Made by a program: the position numbers and the translations under genes. From positions 1-64,000 of the forward strand of contig NZ_JASHIC010000022.1 in assembly GCF_030056705.1 (NCBI RefSeq): DNA of 64,000 nt, written 5' to 3'. The stretch is from Flectobacillus longus. Its GTDB lineage: Bacteria > Bacteroidota > Bacteroidia > Cytophagales > Spirosomataceae. Positions 1 through 8,353 of the stretch are shown piece by piece (position 1 is the stretch's first letter; each line of letters begins with the position of its first letter). The notes below the pieces were generated by a model. It made no database searches. It saw only the letters and a program-made list of their open reading frames with translations, and was not told the DNA's origin.

Positions 1-617
1 CTGTAGCAGAAGTAGGAGGCAAAATCGTACTTGGCACACTAGGAAGAATCGCCAAACACCCACTCATAAAAAATGCAGTTGGAAAAATTTTAAGTAAATT
101 TACTACTGGGACGGGGGATGCACTCTTAAACGCTTTTAAATCTGGGTTTTCACAAGAAAGTATATTGGCAATTCCGAAAGGAAGTAGACCATTGCCTTCC
201 AATTATTTAAAAGAGGAATATATTTCTAGCCATTTGGCTAAGTTTGAAAACGGAGCTTCATATCTAGTTCCTCAAAGTGCATTAGATAATTATGGCAGAG
301 CATTAATTGGAAGACCAGATGGACAATTTGTAATGAGTAAATTCGATATGGATAACCTATTGGCAAAAGCTAATGGAGATTTAACAGTAATTGAAACCGA
401 ACTAGGAATTCCAGCAGGTTTATGGAAAAACAAACAATTAGTTAGAATTGATATTCCTAATCCTAAAAAACTAGAAATCAGAATTCCATCGGGAAATGAA
501 GGTGGTGCAAATGAGCTTTGGTTACCAGGAGGGAAATTACCAAATGGATATTCTGAAGCTGTAATAAATCCAATTCCGAAAGGCAAATACATAGAAATAT
601 TAACCAATATAAAATGA
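1..617 (+). CDS. C-terminal end of a large polymorphic toxin (5' end outside window)
   Basis: The frame is open from base 3 to a stop at 615-617, so about 205 residues of a longer protein are visible. The first 55 residues are a glycine- and lysine-rich hydrophobic linker (GKIVLGTLG, AVGKIL). After them comes a compact 150-residue domain with the motifs LVRIDIPNP, GGANELWLPGGKLP and SEAVINPIPKGKY. I do not recognise the domain with certainty; its position at the extreme C-terminus, directly coupled to a tiny gene by an ATGA overlap, is the usual layout of a polymorphic toxin tip with its immunity gene. The immunity protein has no signal peptide, so the toxin probably acts in the cytoplasm (inference). 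A TTG at 165 is not a credible start because coding continues upstream. Confidence 0.6.
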   Translation, partial: VAEVGGKIVLGTLGRIAKHPLIKNAVGKILSKFTTGTGDALLNAFKSGFSQESILAIPKGSRPLPSNYLKEEYISSHLAKFENGASYLVPQSALDNYGRALIGRPDGQFVMSKFDMDNLLAKANGDLTVIETELGIPAGLWKNKQLVRIDIPNPKKLEIRIPSGNEGGANELWLPGGKLPNGYSEAVINPIPKGKYIEILTNIK

Positions 618-865
618 TAGAAATAATTAATAAACCTTGGAATTATAAATTCATTGAGAGAAATACGCAATATTTCCTTTTTGTTATGTGTGGTGGAGTA
701 GCTGTATTTGAAATAAATATTCAATTAAATGATGAAGAAACTCTTTTATATAAAAATTTAGGTACTGAATATATAGATCAGTTAGCTAAAAAAATCCAAT
801 ATAGTCCTTCATTATATTCTTCAAGAAATTTACCTGAAGGTTATTTTGACATTGATTTGTTATAA
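614..865 (+). CDS. Putative cytoplasmic immunity protein
   Basis: This 83-residue protein starts inside the stop codon of the upstream toxin (ATGA, 614-617), so the two are translationally coupled. It has no signal peptide or membrane segment, and is acidic in its middle part (NDEETLLYKNLG) with a C-terminal EGYFDIDLL. No family is recognised. Its size, position and coupling are typical of immunity genes for polymorphic toxins. It lacks the SH3-like C-terminal module shared by the five immunity proteins downstream, which fits a toxin that acts in the cytoplasm rather than on the cell wall. Function is inferred from context only. Confidence 0.55.
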   Translation: MIEIINKPWNYKFIERNTQYFLFVMCGGVAVFEINIQLNDEETLLYKNLGTEYIDQLAKKIQYSPSLYSSRNLPEGYFDIDLL

Positions 866-894
866 CCAAGAGAAATGGTAAGTATGTAAAGTGA

Positions 895-932
895 AATACC
901 CTTAACAACCAGCGAGTTAAGGGTATTTTTTT
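895..932 (+). terminator. Intrinsic terminator after first toxin/immunity pair
   Basis: A perfect 12-bp stem (895-906 with 916-927) has a 9-nt loop and runs into a stretch of T residues. It closes the first toxin/immunity unit. The homologous coding part of the next, orphan cassette begins directly after it (about 931). Confidence 0.85.
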
Positions 933-1089
933 ATCCCAAAAGCTATCCAATGCCTACCAAACAGCCCTAGAAACAAAAGACTTTTTCTGCAATGGAACAG
1001 ATTGTAACACCACAAGTAAAGACGGCAAAGGTCCCAATCCTATAGAGGAACTCATCACTCCACTCTGTGAGCAGAACAAAGCCAAGCTG

Positions 1090-2331
1090 TTGGCGCTGAA
1101 TGAGGCGTTGGAACAAGCTCAACAAATGATAGCTGCAAAAGAGACTGAGCTTATAGTTGCGGGAAGTAGTATCACTTGTGGCTGTTCTGGACTCGATGAT
1201 ATCTTAACCTTTGATAGAGATTGTAAAAATGTAATATTATCTTTAGAAAAGCTCAAAAAATCAATATCCACAAAGACCACATTACATAAATTTGAGGCTT
1301 CAATAACTGCGATAGGTCAAATAAAAATAGGAGATGTCTGTATCGACAAAGTATATATACATACCCAAGAAAGCCCAAGCTTTGAGGTATCACTGTCAAG
1401 CAAAAAGAAAACAACAATGGGAGTAGAGTTTGATATTAGTAATTCTACCAACAAATTTAAAATAGACATACAGGATACTGAAGCTAAAGATGTTAAGATA
1501 GACGCTGTTTGGAAGTATTTGGGCAATAAAGTTCAAGAGCATCAAGCCACTTTCCCTATTACTGGAGCACAGTTACATGATATATTTTCGGGAACTTCAC
1601 AAGAGAGATGCGACGAAGTGGCAAGTATCATTAATAAATATTCAGATAAATTTGAGATAAATACCCCTCTGAGAATGGCACATTTTTTAGGGCAGGTGGG
1701 GCATGAGACAGGTGAGTTTAGAGGCAATAGTTTTAAAGAAGGTACTTGCTATAGTGAAACAGGTAAATGGGCTATATGGTTTAATCAAACATGGAAAGAA
1801 AGCCCATACGACAGAGTTTCTTGTAGTGATGTGAACGTGGGACATAAGAAAAACCCTTGGAGTACACTTTCAGATGTACCAAAAAAATATAGATGTGGTG
1901 CTGGATTAGTATCTCGTTATGATGCGGGTAAAAACTTATTTTGTTATGTATATCGTTGTGAGGGAGGGAATGGCGATGAAAGCACTTGTGATGGTTTTAA
2001 ATATAGAGGTCATGGCTTCATACATTTAACATGGAAAAAACAATACAAAGATTTTGATGACTGGCTAAATGGACAAGGGCTGGGGCAAGATTATAAGAAA
2101 GTAATGTCCGACCCTGATGAAGCTTTTGATGATATGGAAATTGCATGCCTTTCGGGTATGTGGTACTGGAAAAATAATAACGGAAATACAAAAGCCGATG
2201 ATGCCATTCCTGACACGCCTAATTTTGACGATAAGTTCAAAGAGGTCTCAAAATCTATCAACGTACAAGCAGAGAATAATGAAAATAGAAAAACTATATT
2301 TACAAACGCATATAATGTTTTGAAGAAATGA
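1090..2331 (+). CDS. Orphan toxin tip A: GH19-like peptidoglycan/chitin hydrolase
   Basis: The frame is open from 895 and clear coding similarity to sister cassettes runs from about 931, but no convincing start codon is present (TTG 1090, ATG 1126), so this is probably a displaced C-terminal piece of a large toxin. Residues 1-145 are a cysteine-containing linker ending in DIQDTEAKDVKIDAVWKYLG, shared with later cassettes. From about residue 154 a GH19 lysozyme/chitinase-like domain follows: AHFLGQVGHETGEF carries the expected catalytic Glu (E206) and YRGHGFIHLTWKKQY matches the family's second core motif. It should cleave peptidoglycan or chitin-like glycans. The gene overlaps its immunity gene by ATGA (2328-2331). 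Confidence 0.7.
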   Translation: MALNEALEQAQQMIAAKETELIVAGSSITCGCSGLDDILTFDRDCKNVILSLEKLKKSISTKTTLHKFEASITAIGQIKIGDVCIDKVYIHTQESPSFEVSLSSKKKTTMGVEFDISNSTNKFKIDIQDTEAKDVKIDAVWKYLGNKVQEHQATFPITGAQLHDIFSGTSQERCDEVASIINKYSDKFEINTPLRMAHFLGQVGHETGEFRGNSFKEGTCYSETGKWAIWFNQTWKESPYDRVSCSDVNVGHKKNPWSTLSDVPKKYRCGAGLVSRYDAGKNLFCYVYRCEGGNGDESTCDGFKYRGHGFIHLTWKKQYKDFDDWLNGQGLGQDYKKVMSDPDEAFDDMEIACLSGMWYWKNNNGNTKADDAIPDTPNFDDKFKEVSKSINVQAENNENRKTIFTNAYNVLKK

Positions 2332-3116
2332 AAAAAACACTAATTTTTTGTTTGTTAGCCATCTTCACTTGTGAGGCTCAGACGCAAAAAAAAGAAACAT
2401 TTTATGGAAGTGTTTCTAACAACACAATCAATAGCTTTTTAGGTGGCTATGCTTGGGTTTATGAACAGAATGATAATTTTCCTCATGCAGATCAAAGTTT
2501 TTGGATATATAATGATAATAAGTTATATAACATAGAGAATAACAGTAAGATAGAAGATAGAGTTGATTATTTGATCAAAACAAAACACGTTTATGGCTTG
2601 TATTGCTTTTTGCCTCGTACTCCTTTTCCATATGTCGAATCTATCAGAAACAATACATACATGCCAATTCCTAAAGACTCTATAGTTTTGGATATGGCAA
2701 TAAGTAATATAAAAATGAATGAGATTTTCATATTAGAAGGTTTAAATAAAATAGAAGATTCATACTCTGAAAATCAATATAGTACCCTGTCATTTTTATT
2801 GTCTGTAGTTCGACCCAATTATATTGAAACAAATAGAGCGTGGCATCCTGCCCCTAGTACAGTTGGAGGCATGATACGTGTAATTGAACCCCCAAAGTTT
2901 ATACAAGATTTTATTAAATATTTAAGAAAAGATAAGAAAAAGGTAATAATTAAGAATAAAACTATTATAAATACATCGTTAGCTGAACCTACCAAAATGT
3001 ACCTCATCAAAGGCGATGAAGTAGAGATATTAGAAGAGAAAGGAGAATGGCTCAAGATTCGTTATTATGGTAAAAAGACTATCGAAGGATGGATAAAAAA
3101 GAGTGATGTGGAGTAA
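2328..3116 (+). CDS. Putative exported immunity protein A with C-terminal SH3-like module
   Basis: This 262-residue protein begins MKKTLIFCLLAIFTC, a signal peptide that may be a lipoprotein signal. The N-terminal 215 residues match no family I recognise. The last 42 residues (PTKMYLIKGDEVEIL...GWIKKSDVE) form a bacterial SH3-like module that is nearly identical in the four following immunity proteins. The ATGA overlap with the GH19-like toxin and export to the periplasm fit an inhibitor protecting the cell wall. SH3b domains often bind peptidoglycan, so the module may hold the inhibitor at the wall (inference). Confidence 0.65.
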   Translation: MKKTLIFCLLAIFTCEAQTQKKETFYGSVSNNTINSFLGGYAWVYEQNDNFPHADQSFWIYNDNKLYNIENNSKIEDRVDYLIKTKHVYGLYCFLPRTPFPYVESIRNNTYMPIPKDSIVLDMAISNIKMNEIFILEGLNKIEDSYSENQYSTLSFLLSVVRPNYIETNRAWHPAPSTVGGMIRVIEPPKFIQDFIKYLRKDKKKVIIKNKTIINTSLAEPTKMYLIKGDEVEILEEKGEWLKIRYYGKKTIEGWIKKSDVE

Positions 3117-3138
3117 AAGAATATAATTTTTTAAATAC

Positions 3139-3174
3139 AAAAGCCCTTAATTTTTTATAAAAGTTGAGGGCTTT
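3139..3174 (+). terminator. Terminator between cassettes A and B
   Basis: The stem aaagccct (3140-3147) pairs with agggcttt (3167-3174). The truncated linker of cassette B starts within 6 bases of its 3' end, so cassette B has no room for a promoter of its own. Confidence 0.7.
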
Positions 3175-4072
3175 CGTATTTGATATCCAAGACACCGAAT
3201 CTAAAGATGTTAAAATAGATGCTGTTTGGAAATATTTGGGCAATAAAGTTCAAGAGCATCAAGCCACTTTCCCTATTACTGGAGCACAGTTACATGATAT
3301 ATTTTCGGGAACTTCACAAGAGAGATGCGACGAAGTGGCAAGTATTATCAATAAATACAGTGATAAATTTGAGATAAATACCCCTCTGAGAATGGCACAT
3401 TTTTTAGGGCAGATAGGCGCGGAAACAGGAGGACTTGTTGCTACTAAAGAAATCCCCTGTTATAAAGAAAAAGCTATAAGAGCTAATTTTGGAGCGTCAA
3501 AATACTGTGATTTATATGTAGGATTTGATTGTGTTGATCTGAGCGCTTGTGCAACTGAAAGTGAAACAGTGAAGTGCAGTCAAGGTGTTCCTACTACAAA
3601 TGAGGAAATTAAGAAAAAATATATTTGTAGCTCAGAACTGTTTGACTATTGCTACTCTTGTTCTGCAAGGAAACCTGGAAGTTCAGGAGATTTAGGAAAT
3701 GGTCCACCATCTTCGAAAGATGGCTCGACATTTATGGGGCGAGGTTTTATTCAACTAACTGGAAAAGCAAATTATGAAATTGTCAGTAACGCTTGGAATA
3801 ATGATATCGAAAATGCAAATAACAAAAAATATTTTCATAAACAGACATCAGACGGGGGACATATTGATGAATTGGTAAGTAATTTGGATATTGGTTTAAA
3901 AGCTAGTTTATATTTTTGGAAAAAGAAAAAGCTTAACCGAAAAGCAGATGAAGGTATAACAGATAATGATATTGATAATTTAGGGTATGTTATAAATGGA
4001 ACAAATCCTCCCAATGATTACAAAACAAGAAGAAAGTATACCAATGAAGCATTTGAAGTCTTAAAAAAATAA
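3164..4072 (+). CDS. Orphan toxin tip B: GH19-like hydrolase
   Basis: The only upstream start, TTG at 3164, lies inside the preceding terminator stem, so the frame is probably a silent 5'-truncated cassette. Real similarity to sister cassettes starts at FDIQDTES (about 3179). Residues 7-80 are almost identical in DNA to cassette A, then the sequence diverges. The GH19-like core is present: AHFLGQIGAETGG with the catalytic Glu E87, and FMGRGFIQLTGKANY. A cysteine-rich insertion (residues 120-180) separates the two motifs. Two bases separate the stop from its immunity gene. Confidence 0.65.
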   Translation: MRAFVFDIQDTESKDVKIDAVWKYLGNKVQEHQATFPITGAQLHDIFSGTSQERCDEVASIINKYSDKFEINTPLRMAHFLGQIGAETGGLVATKEIPCYKEKAIRANFGASKYCDLYVGFDCVDLSACATESETVKCSQGVPTTNEEIKKKYICSSELFDYCYSCSARKPGSSGDLGNGPPSSKDGSTFMGRGFIQLTGKANYEIVSNAWNNDIENANNKKYFHKQTSDGGHIDELVSNLDIGLKASLYFWKKKKLNRKADEGITDNDIDNLGYVINGTNPPNDYKTRRKYTNEAFEVLKK

Positions 4073-4074
4073 AT

Positions 4075-4779
4075 ATGAAAAAGATAATCAGCTTAATCAT
4101 TTTGTTAATGATTTTCACAAAAAGTATTAGTCAAACATTAAATAATGGTAATATAACTTGTTTGGAGGGTATTTGGAGCAATAATTCCAACTATTCAACT
4201 AATGTTCTTTCATATAGAATAATTAGTGGAAATAAGATGCTGTCATTTGGGTATGAACACGGTGATAGTAGCTTAAATTTCCCGTTATTAATTCATATTG
4301 TAGGTTTTCAAGGTAAGACAGAGGATGAAATAGATTCATTAGATAAGACCCAATTAGTTAATTTCGGACTGCACTATACTGAAATTACAGAAGATGATTA
4401 CTCAAAAAAAGGTAATTGGACTAAAAATTATTTTATTCCTCTAAAATTTGGATGTGATAATAATGAAATGACACTTCTGTCAGGAAAAATAGCTGAATTT
4501 TCAAGGCTTAGTAGACTCCCAATTGAGTCCATTTCTTTATTGAATGCAAGAGGAAAAAAGGATAAAAGGAACTATTTAAGTGAATTTTTGAAAATTAGTT
4601 TAAAAGGTATTAAACCCTCCAAATCATTGATAAATTCTATCCCCAACAAACCCACCAAAATGTACCTCATCAAAGGCGATGAAGTAGAGATATTAGAAGA
4701 GAAAGGAGAATGGCTCAAGATTCGTTATTATGGTAAAAAGACTATCGAAGGTTGGATAAAAAAGAGTGATGTGGAGTAA
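4075..4779 (+). CDS. Putative exported immunity protein B with SH3-like module
   Basis: The protein has 234 residues with an N-terminal signal peptide (MKKIISLIILLMIFTKSISQ). The middle 170 residues carry a GIWSNNS element near the N-terminus, faintly like the G-x-W of lipocalin-like folds, but no family is recognised. The last 42 residues are the shared SH3-like module. It lies 2 bp behind the GH19-like tip B and is followed by a terminator. A role as periplasmic inhibitor of that hydrolase is inferred from position and export. Confidence 0.62.
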   Translation: MKKIISLIILLMIFTKSISQTLNNGNITCLEGIWSNNSNYSTNVLSYRIISGNKMLSFGYEHGDSSLNFPLLIHIVGFQGKTEDEIDSLDKTQLVNFGLHYTEITEDDYSKKGNWTKNYFIPLKFGCDNNEMTLLSGKIAEFSRLSRLPIESISLLNARGKKDKRNYLSEFLKISLKGIKPSKSLINSIPNKPTKMYLIKGDEVEILEEKGEWLKIRYYGKKTIEGWIKKSDVE

Positions 4780-4802
4780 AAGAATATAATTTTTTAAATA
4801 AG

Positions 4803-4840
4803 AAAGCCCTTAATTTTTTATAAAAGTTGAGGGCTTTCCT
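4803..4840 (+). terminator. Terminator between cassettes B and C
   Basis: This is a near copy of the terminator after cassette A: aaagccct (4803-4810) pairs with agggcttt (4830-4837). The truncated linker of cassette C begins at about 4842. Confidence 0.7.
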
Positions 4841-5704
4841 ATTTGACATCCAAGACACCGAAGCTAAAGAGGTTAAAATAGATGCCGTTTGGAAGTATTT
4901 GGGTAGTAAAGCTCAAGAGCATCAAGCCACTTTTCCTATTACTGGAGCACAGTTACATGAGATATTTTCGAGTACCCCACAAGAGAGATGTGACGAAGTA
5001 GCAAGTATTATCAATAAATACAGTGATAAATTTGAGATAAATACCCCCCTGAGAATGGCACATTTTTTAGGGCAGATAGGCACAGAAACAGTTGGGTTAA
5101 AAAACTCCAAGAAAGTACTTGTTATTCCTCAAAAGACAGAATCAAAGAGGTTTTTGGTAAAATTAAATACTGTGATTTATTTGAGGGATATGAATCTGAT
5201 TTAACTGAATGTGATTCCGATGAAACACCTAAAGCATGCAACCCAGCCTTAAAAAAAATCACTTCTGATTTAGTAGTAAAGGATAAATATATTTGTTCTA
5301 GTAATTTATTTGACTATACTTATTCATGTAGGATGGGTAATGGTCCTGCCTCAACAAAAGATGGTTCAACTTTTTTAGGAAAAGGTTTTATTCATTTGAC
5401 AGGTAAAGGACAGTATCAAACTATTACATCTTTATGGAATAGTGATTCCGAAAATGCGAATAATAAGATGGAATTTGATGGTAGAGATATAGATTTACTC
5501 ACAACTAACCTAGATGTAGCTATGAAAGCGAGTATGTATTTTTGGCAGAAAAAAAAATTAAATGATTTAGCTGATAATAGAATTGAAAATATTGATATTG
5601 ATAAGGTTGGTGGTAAGGTAAACGGAGTTATTTATCCGAGTTTACCCTATGGATATGATTCTAGACGAAGTATTACAAAAGTAGCATTTAACATTTTAAA
5701 ATAG
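4827..5704 (+). pseudogene. Orphan toxin tip C: GH19-like, two frames joined at an A6C run
   Basis: The first frame (4827-5204) carries the shared linker and the start of a GH19-like domain (AHFLGQIGTETVGL). Homology then continues in the -1 frame (STCYSSKDRIKEVFG, later FLGKGFIHLTGKGQY) to the stop at 5704. The switch falls at 5099-5105, AAAAAAC, which is in exact phase to be an A_AAA_AAC slippery heptamer. It is either a one-base loss in a homopolymer or programmed -1 frameshifting. Like tip B it starts with a TTG inside a terminator and is probably untranslated in place. The immunity gene behind it is intact. Confidence 0.65.
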
Positions 5705-5714
5705 TATAATCTTT

Positions 5715-6380
5715 ATGAAGAAACTTTATTTATTACCATTCATCATAATTTTATCCCTCACAACAAAAGGACAATCAAGAAATCCAAAAAAGATATTCGA
5801 ATTAGGAATATGGAAAGGTACTATTACGACAGATGTATCATCGAAGCTAGAGTATTACAGTTTGATTAAATTTCCACGTGTATTTCAAATCACAATAAAT
5901 AATAATGAGATAGTAGGTTATGGTGAAAACATCCAAGGGTACTCAAACATAAAAGAAGAGATATTGAAAACTACAGATTTAAATAGTTCAGGAAGATATC
6001 TGTGCTTTTGTAATAAAAAAGACTCTCTTTTATCATGTAACTTTCCAGATTTTTCAACTTCAGATACAAGCTTTTCTTTCTCAGGGACTGATATATTTGA
6101 TTTTACCTTCAAAAGAAAAATAAATAAAAAAACTTATTCTCAGATTATAAAAGTCCTTTCTGAAGAACAGTATAATTATTTTAGAGAACTCCTCTATTAT
6201 ACCTCCTATGTCAAAAATATTAAAGCTTATTTATACAGTAACAAGGTTATACCTACCAAAATGTACTTAATCAAAGGCGATGAAGTAGAGATATTAGAAG
6301 AGAAAGGAGAATGGCTTAAAATTCGTTATTATGGTAAAAAGACTATCGAAGGATGGATAAAGCGAAGCGATGTAGAATAG
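5715..6380 (+). CDS. Putative exported immunity protein C with SH3-like module
   Basis: The protein has 221 residues with a signal peptide (MKKLYLLPFIIILSLTTKGQ). The N-terminal domain has LGIWKGTI near residue 33, like the start of lipocalin-like beta-barrels, but I cannot assign it. The C-terminal 42 residues are the shared SH3-like module with GWIKRSDVE at the end. It follows the frameshifted GH19-like tip C by 10 bp and is itself uninterrupted, as expected if immunity is retained after the toxin decays. Confidence 0.62.
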   Translation: MKKLYLLPFIIILSLTTKGQSRNPKKIFELGIWKGTITTDVSSKLEYYSLIKFPRVFQITINNNEIVGYGENIQGYSNIKEEILKTTDLNSSGRYLCFCNKKDSLLSCNFPDFSTSDTSFSFSGTDIFDFTFKRKINKKTYSQIIKVLSEEQYNYFRELLYYTSYVKNIKAYLYSNKVIPTKMYLIKGDEVEILEEKGEWLKIRYYGKKTIEGWIKRSDVE

Positions 6381-6389
6381 GTTTCATAA

Positions 6390-6425
6390 AAATCCCTTAA
6401 TTCAAATGGAGTTAAGGGATTTTTT
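6390..6425 (+). terminator. Terminator between cassettes C and D
   Basis: An 11-bp stem (6390-6400 with 6412-6422) has a T run behind it. The first ATG of cassette D (6428) follows immediately. Confidence 0.8.
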
Positions 6426-6427
6426 AT

Positions 6428-7258
6428 ATGTTTCTTCATAGCATGAAACGCTTCTTTTGGAACAAAACTCATTTGTGGATGTACAAACATACTCAAGAAA
6501 GCCCAACCTTTGAAGTATTACTCCAAAGTAAAAAGAAAACAACGATGGGAGTAGAGTTTGATATTAGTAATTCTACCAACAAATATAAAATAGATATTCA
6601 AGACACCGAAGCTAAAGATGTTAAAATAGATGCCGTTTGGAAGTATTTGGGAAATTCTACTATTGACCCTAATTTACCAGTAGATGTAACTCTATTAACA
6701 CTAAGTACAAAAGGTGAAACGTTCCTCAAAAAGCAAGAAGCTGTCATCACCCACGTTTATAATGATGCCAAAGGTGGACGTTCTAAATATTGTGATGAAC
6801 ATGAGGGGCATAGTACGAGTGAATGGTTCTGTGAAAAAAGTAACCATTACTACAATGAGATACTAGGAAAACCAACCATTGGTCTAGGACATTTAATTAC
6901 ATCACAAGACGAGCTAGATTTGTATTGTAGCCAAACGTTGAGTATTGATGATTGTATGAAATTATTTAGGGAAAAAGACCTACCTAGGTACGAAACTCCA
7001 TTGAAAAATGCCGTGGATGTAAAACTTACACAATATCAATACGATGCTCTAGTAAGTTTCGTATTTAATACTGGAACTAATAATTTGAAAGAACGTGGTG
7101 TTATTAAGAATATTAATTCCAATAGTTTTGATGCAGAGGATATGGAAAAGGCATTTATGCAGTGGAAGCGCCCATCAATTGTTGTTCCAAGAAGAGAAGA
7201 TGAAATAAATTTATTTAATAATGGAAAATATACTTTTAGAGGAAATGAAATCAATTAA
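6428..7258 (+). CDS. Orphan toxin tip D: GH24-type lysozyme
   Basis: The 276-residue frame starts at an ATG just behind a terminator. Similarity to the sister linkers begins at about residue 20 (HTQESPTFE) and runs to DAVWKYLGN (residue 76). The effector is a phage-type lysozyme: E104 and D113 are nine residues apart, as in T4 lysozyme, followed by TIGLGH with the third catalytic residue T150. An insertion of about 30 residues with two cysteines separates D113 and T150. The C-terminal YQYDALVSFVFNTGT and W/RR region are normal for GH24. It should hydrolyse peptidoglycan of target cells. Confidence 0.72.
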   Translation: MFLHSMKRFFWNKTHLWMYKHTQESPTFEVLLQSKKKTTMGVEFDISNSTNKYKIDIQDTEAKDVKIDAVWKYLGNSTIDPNLPVDVTLLTLSTKGETFLKKQEAVITHVYNDAKGGRSKYCDEHEGHSTSEWFCEKSNHYYNEILGKPTIGLGHLITSQDELDLYCSQTLSIDDCMKLFREKDLPRYETPLKNAVDVKLTQYQYDALVSFVFNTGTNNLKERGVIKNINSNSFDAEDMEKAFMQWKRPSIVVPRREDEINLFNNGKYTFRGNEIN

Positions 7259-8267
7259 AAAAATGAGAGGATGTAAATTATTCGTTTTATTATTTATTAG
7301 TTTTCTATTTACCTGTAGAGGACAAATAAAACCAACTCAGCTTTATGGAACATGGGAGGAAACAAAAAGAGAATATGTTTACTTTAAAAACAGTAATATG
7401 TCAGAATTTACAGATAGAGAAAAAAACCTTTATAGCGGTTCTAAATTAACTTTTTCAAAGGATACAATCTTTGCATATGTCACATATTTAACAGAAAACA
7501 TAATTACTCCAATTAGATATGAATATCGTTCATTAAAAACAGATACTCTAGATTGGGATGGAAATTTAGACGAATTGTTAAGAAAAAAAGGGAAGAACTG
7601 TTTAGAGATTACAATTAAAGCTAACAAAAACAATGGTTATAAGCAGTATTTTGATGAATATAGCTTCTATTTATTTGAAGATAATACCTTAGCACAGCTA
7701 AACGATTATTCTCTACACTTTTACAAGAAAATTAGTGATAAAAATATGGGGAACTGGTTAATAAATGAGTTTGGGCAATCAATAATTAGAGGTTATGAAT
7801 ATTCTGTTGTTAGTATACCAATCAAAGCGATAAATAAAGATAAATATATTATCATTACATATCTTCCTCAAGATACTGGAATAAATTATTTTAAAATCTA
7901 TACAGACAATGGAAAAAAAGGTCAACCATTCCCAATTATTTTTCAGATAAAAACATCTACATCATACAATGAGAAAATATTTGTTTATAAAATTGAAAGC
8001 TCATGTAAAAATCTTTTTTTCACTATAGGTGATGCTAATAATTCATTGTATCAATCTTGGGAAGTCCGATATAAATTTGTAGACAAGGTTCGCATAATTA
8101 ATTTTTCTAAATCAATTATTCATCGAATCCCCAACAAACCCACCAAAATGTACTTAATCAAAGGCGATGAAGTAGAGATATTAGAAGATAAAGGAGAATG
8201 GCTCAAGATTCGTTATTATGGTAAGAAAGTAGTAGAAGGCTGGATAAAGCGAAGTGATGTAGAATAA
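7245..8267 (+). CDS. Putative exported immunity protein D with SH3-like module
   Basis: The gene overlaps the lysozyme gene by 14 bp. I chose ATG 7245, giving MKSIKKMRGCKLFVLLFISF as signal peptide; 7221 and 7263 are alternatives. At about 340 residues it is the largest of the set. The mature protein starts with QLYGTWEE, a lipocalin-like opening, and has a long unassigned beta-rich middle. The last 42 residues are the shared SH3-like module (variant KKVVEGWIKRSDVE, as in the next cassette). It presumably inhibits the GH24 lysozyme in the periplasm (inference). Confidence 0.62.
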   Translation: MKSIKKMRGCKLFVLLFISFLFTCRGQIKPTQLYGTWEETKREYVYFKNSNMSEFTDREKNLYSGSKLTFSKDTIFAYVTYLTENIITPIRYEYRSLKTDTLDWDGNLDELLRKKGKNCLEITIKANKNNGYKQYFDEYSFYLFEDNTLAQLNDYSLHFYKKISDKNMGNWLINEFGQSIIRGYEYSVVSIPIKAINKDKYIIITYLPQDTGINYFKIYTDNGKKGQPFPIIFQIKTSTSYNEKIFVYKIESSCKNLFFTIGDANNSLYQSWEVRYKFVDKVRIINFSKSIIHRIPNKPTKMYLIKGDEVEILEDKGEWLKIRYYGKKVVEGWIKRSDVE

Positions 8268-8274
8268 TAAATGG

Positions 8275-8300
8275 GCGGTTTCTGATTGAAACCGCTTTTT
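8275..8300 (+). terminator. Terminator between cassettes D and E
   Basis: Stem gcggtttc (8275-8282) pairs with gaaaccgc (8288-8295), followed by five T residues. Confidence 0.85.
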
Positions 8301-8353
8301 GTTTTGATACCCCTTAGATATTTATTGGAGACATTTGTATTGATAATTTTAGT

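Larger units (their letters stand above)
1468..6650 (+). repeat. Shared linker repeat at the left side of toxin cassettes
   Basis: A segment encoding DIQDTEAKDVKIDAVWKYLG occurs at about 1468-1530, 3182-3242, 4845-4905 and 6598-6650. In cassettes A, B and C the near-identity continues for some 170 bp into the GH19-like domain (to about 1697, 3410 and 5073) before the toxins diverge. In cassette D it stops after the linker. It forms the left-hand homology arm. Confidence 0.8.

Noticed and set aside
1377-1696. Frames opposite the toxin cassettes, repeated at 1542-1727 and 4922-5110
   Set aside because: They recur only because the sense-strand linker/GH19 repeat recurs; no start signal or domain.
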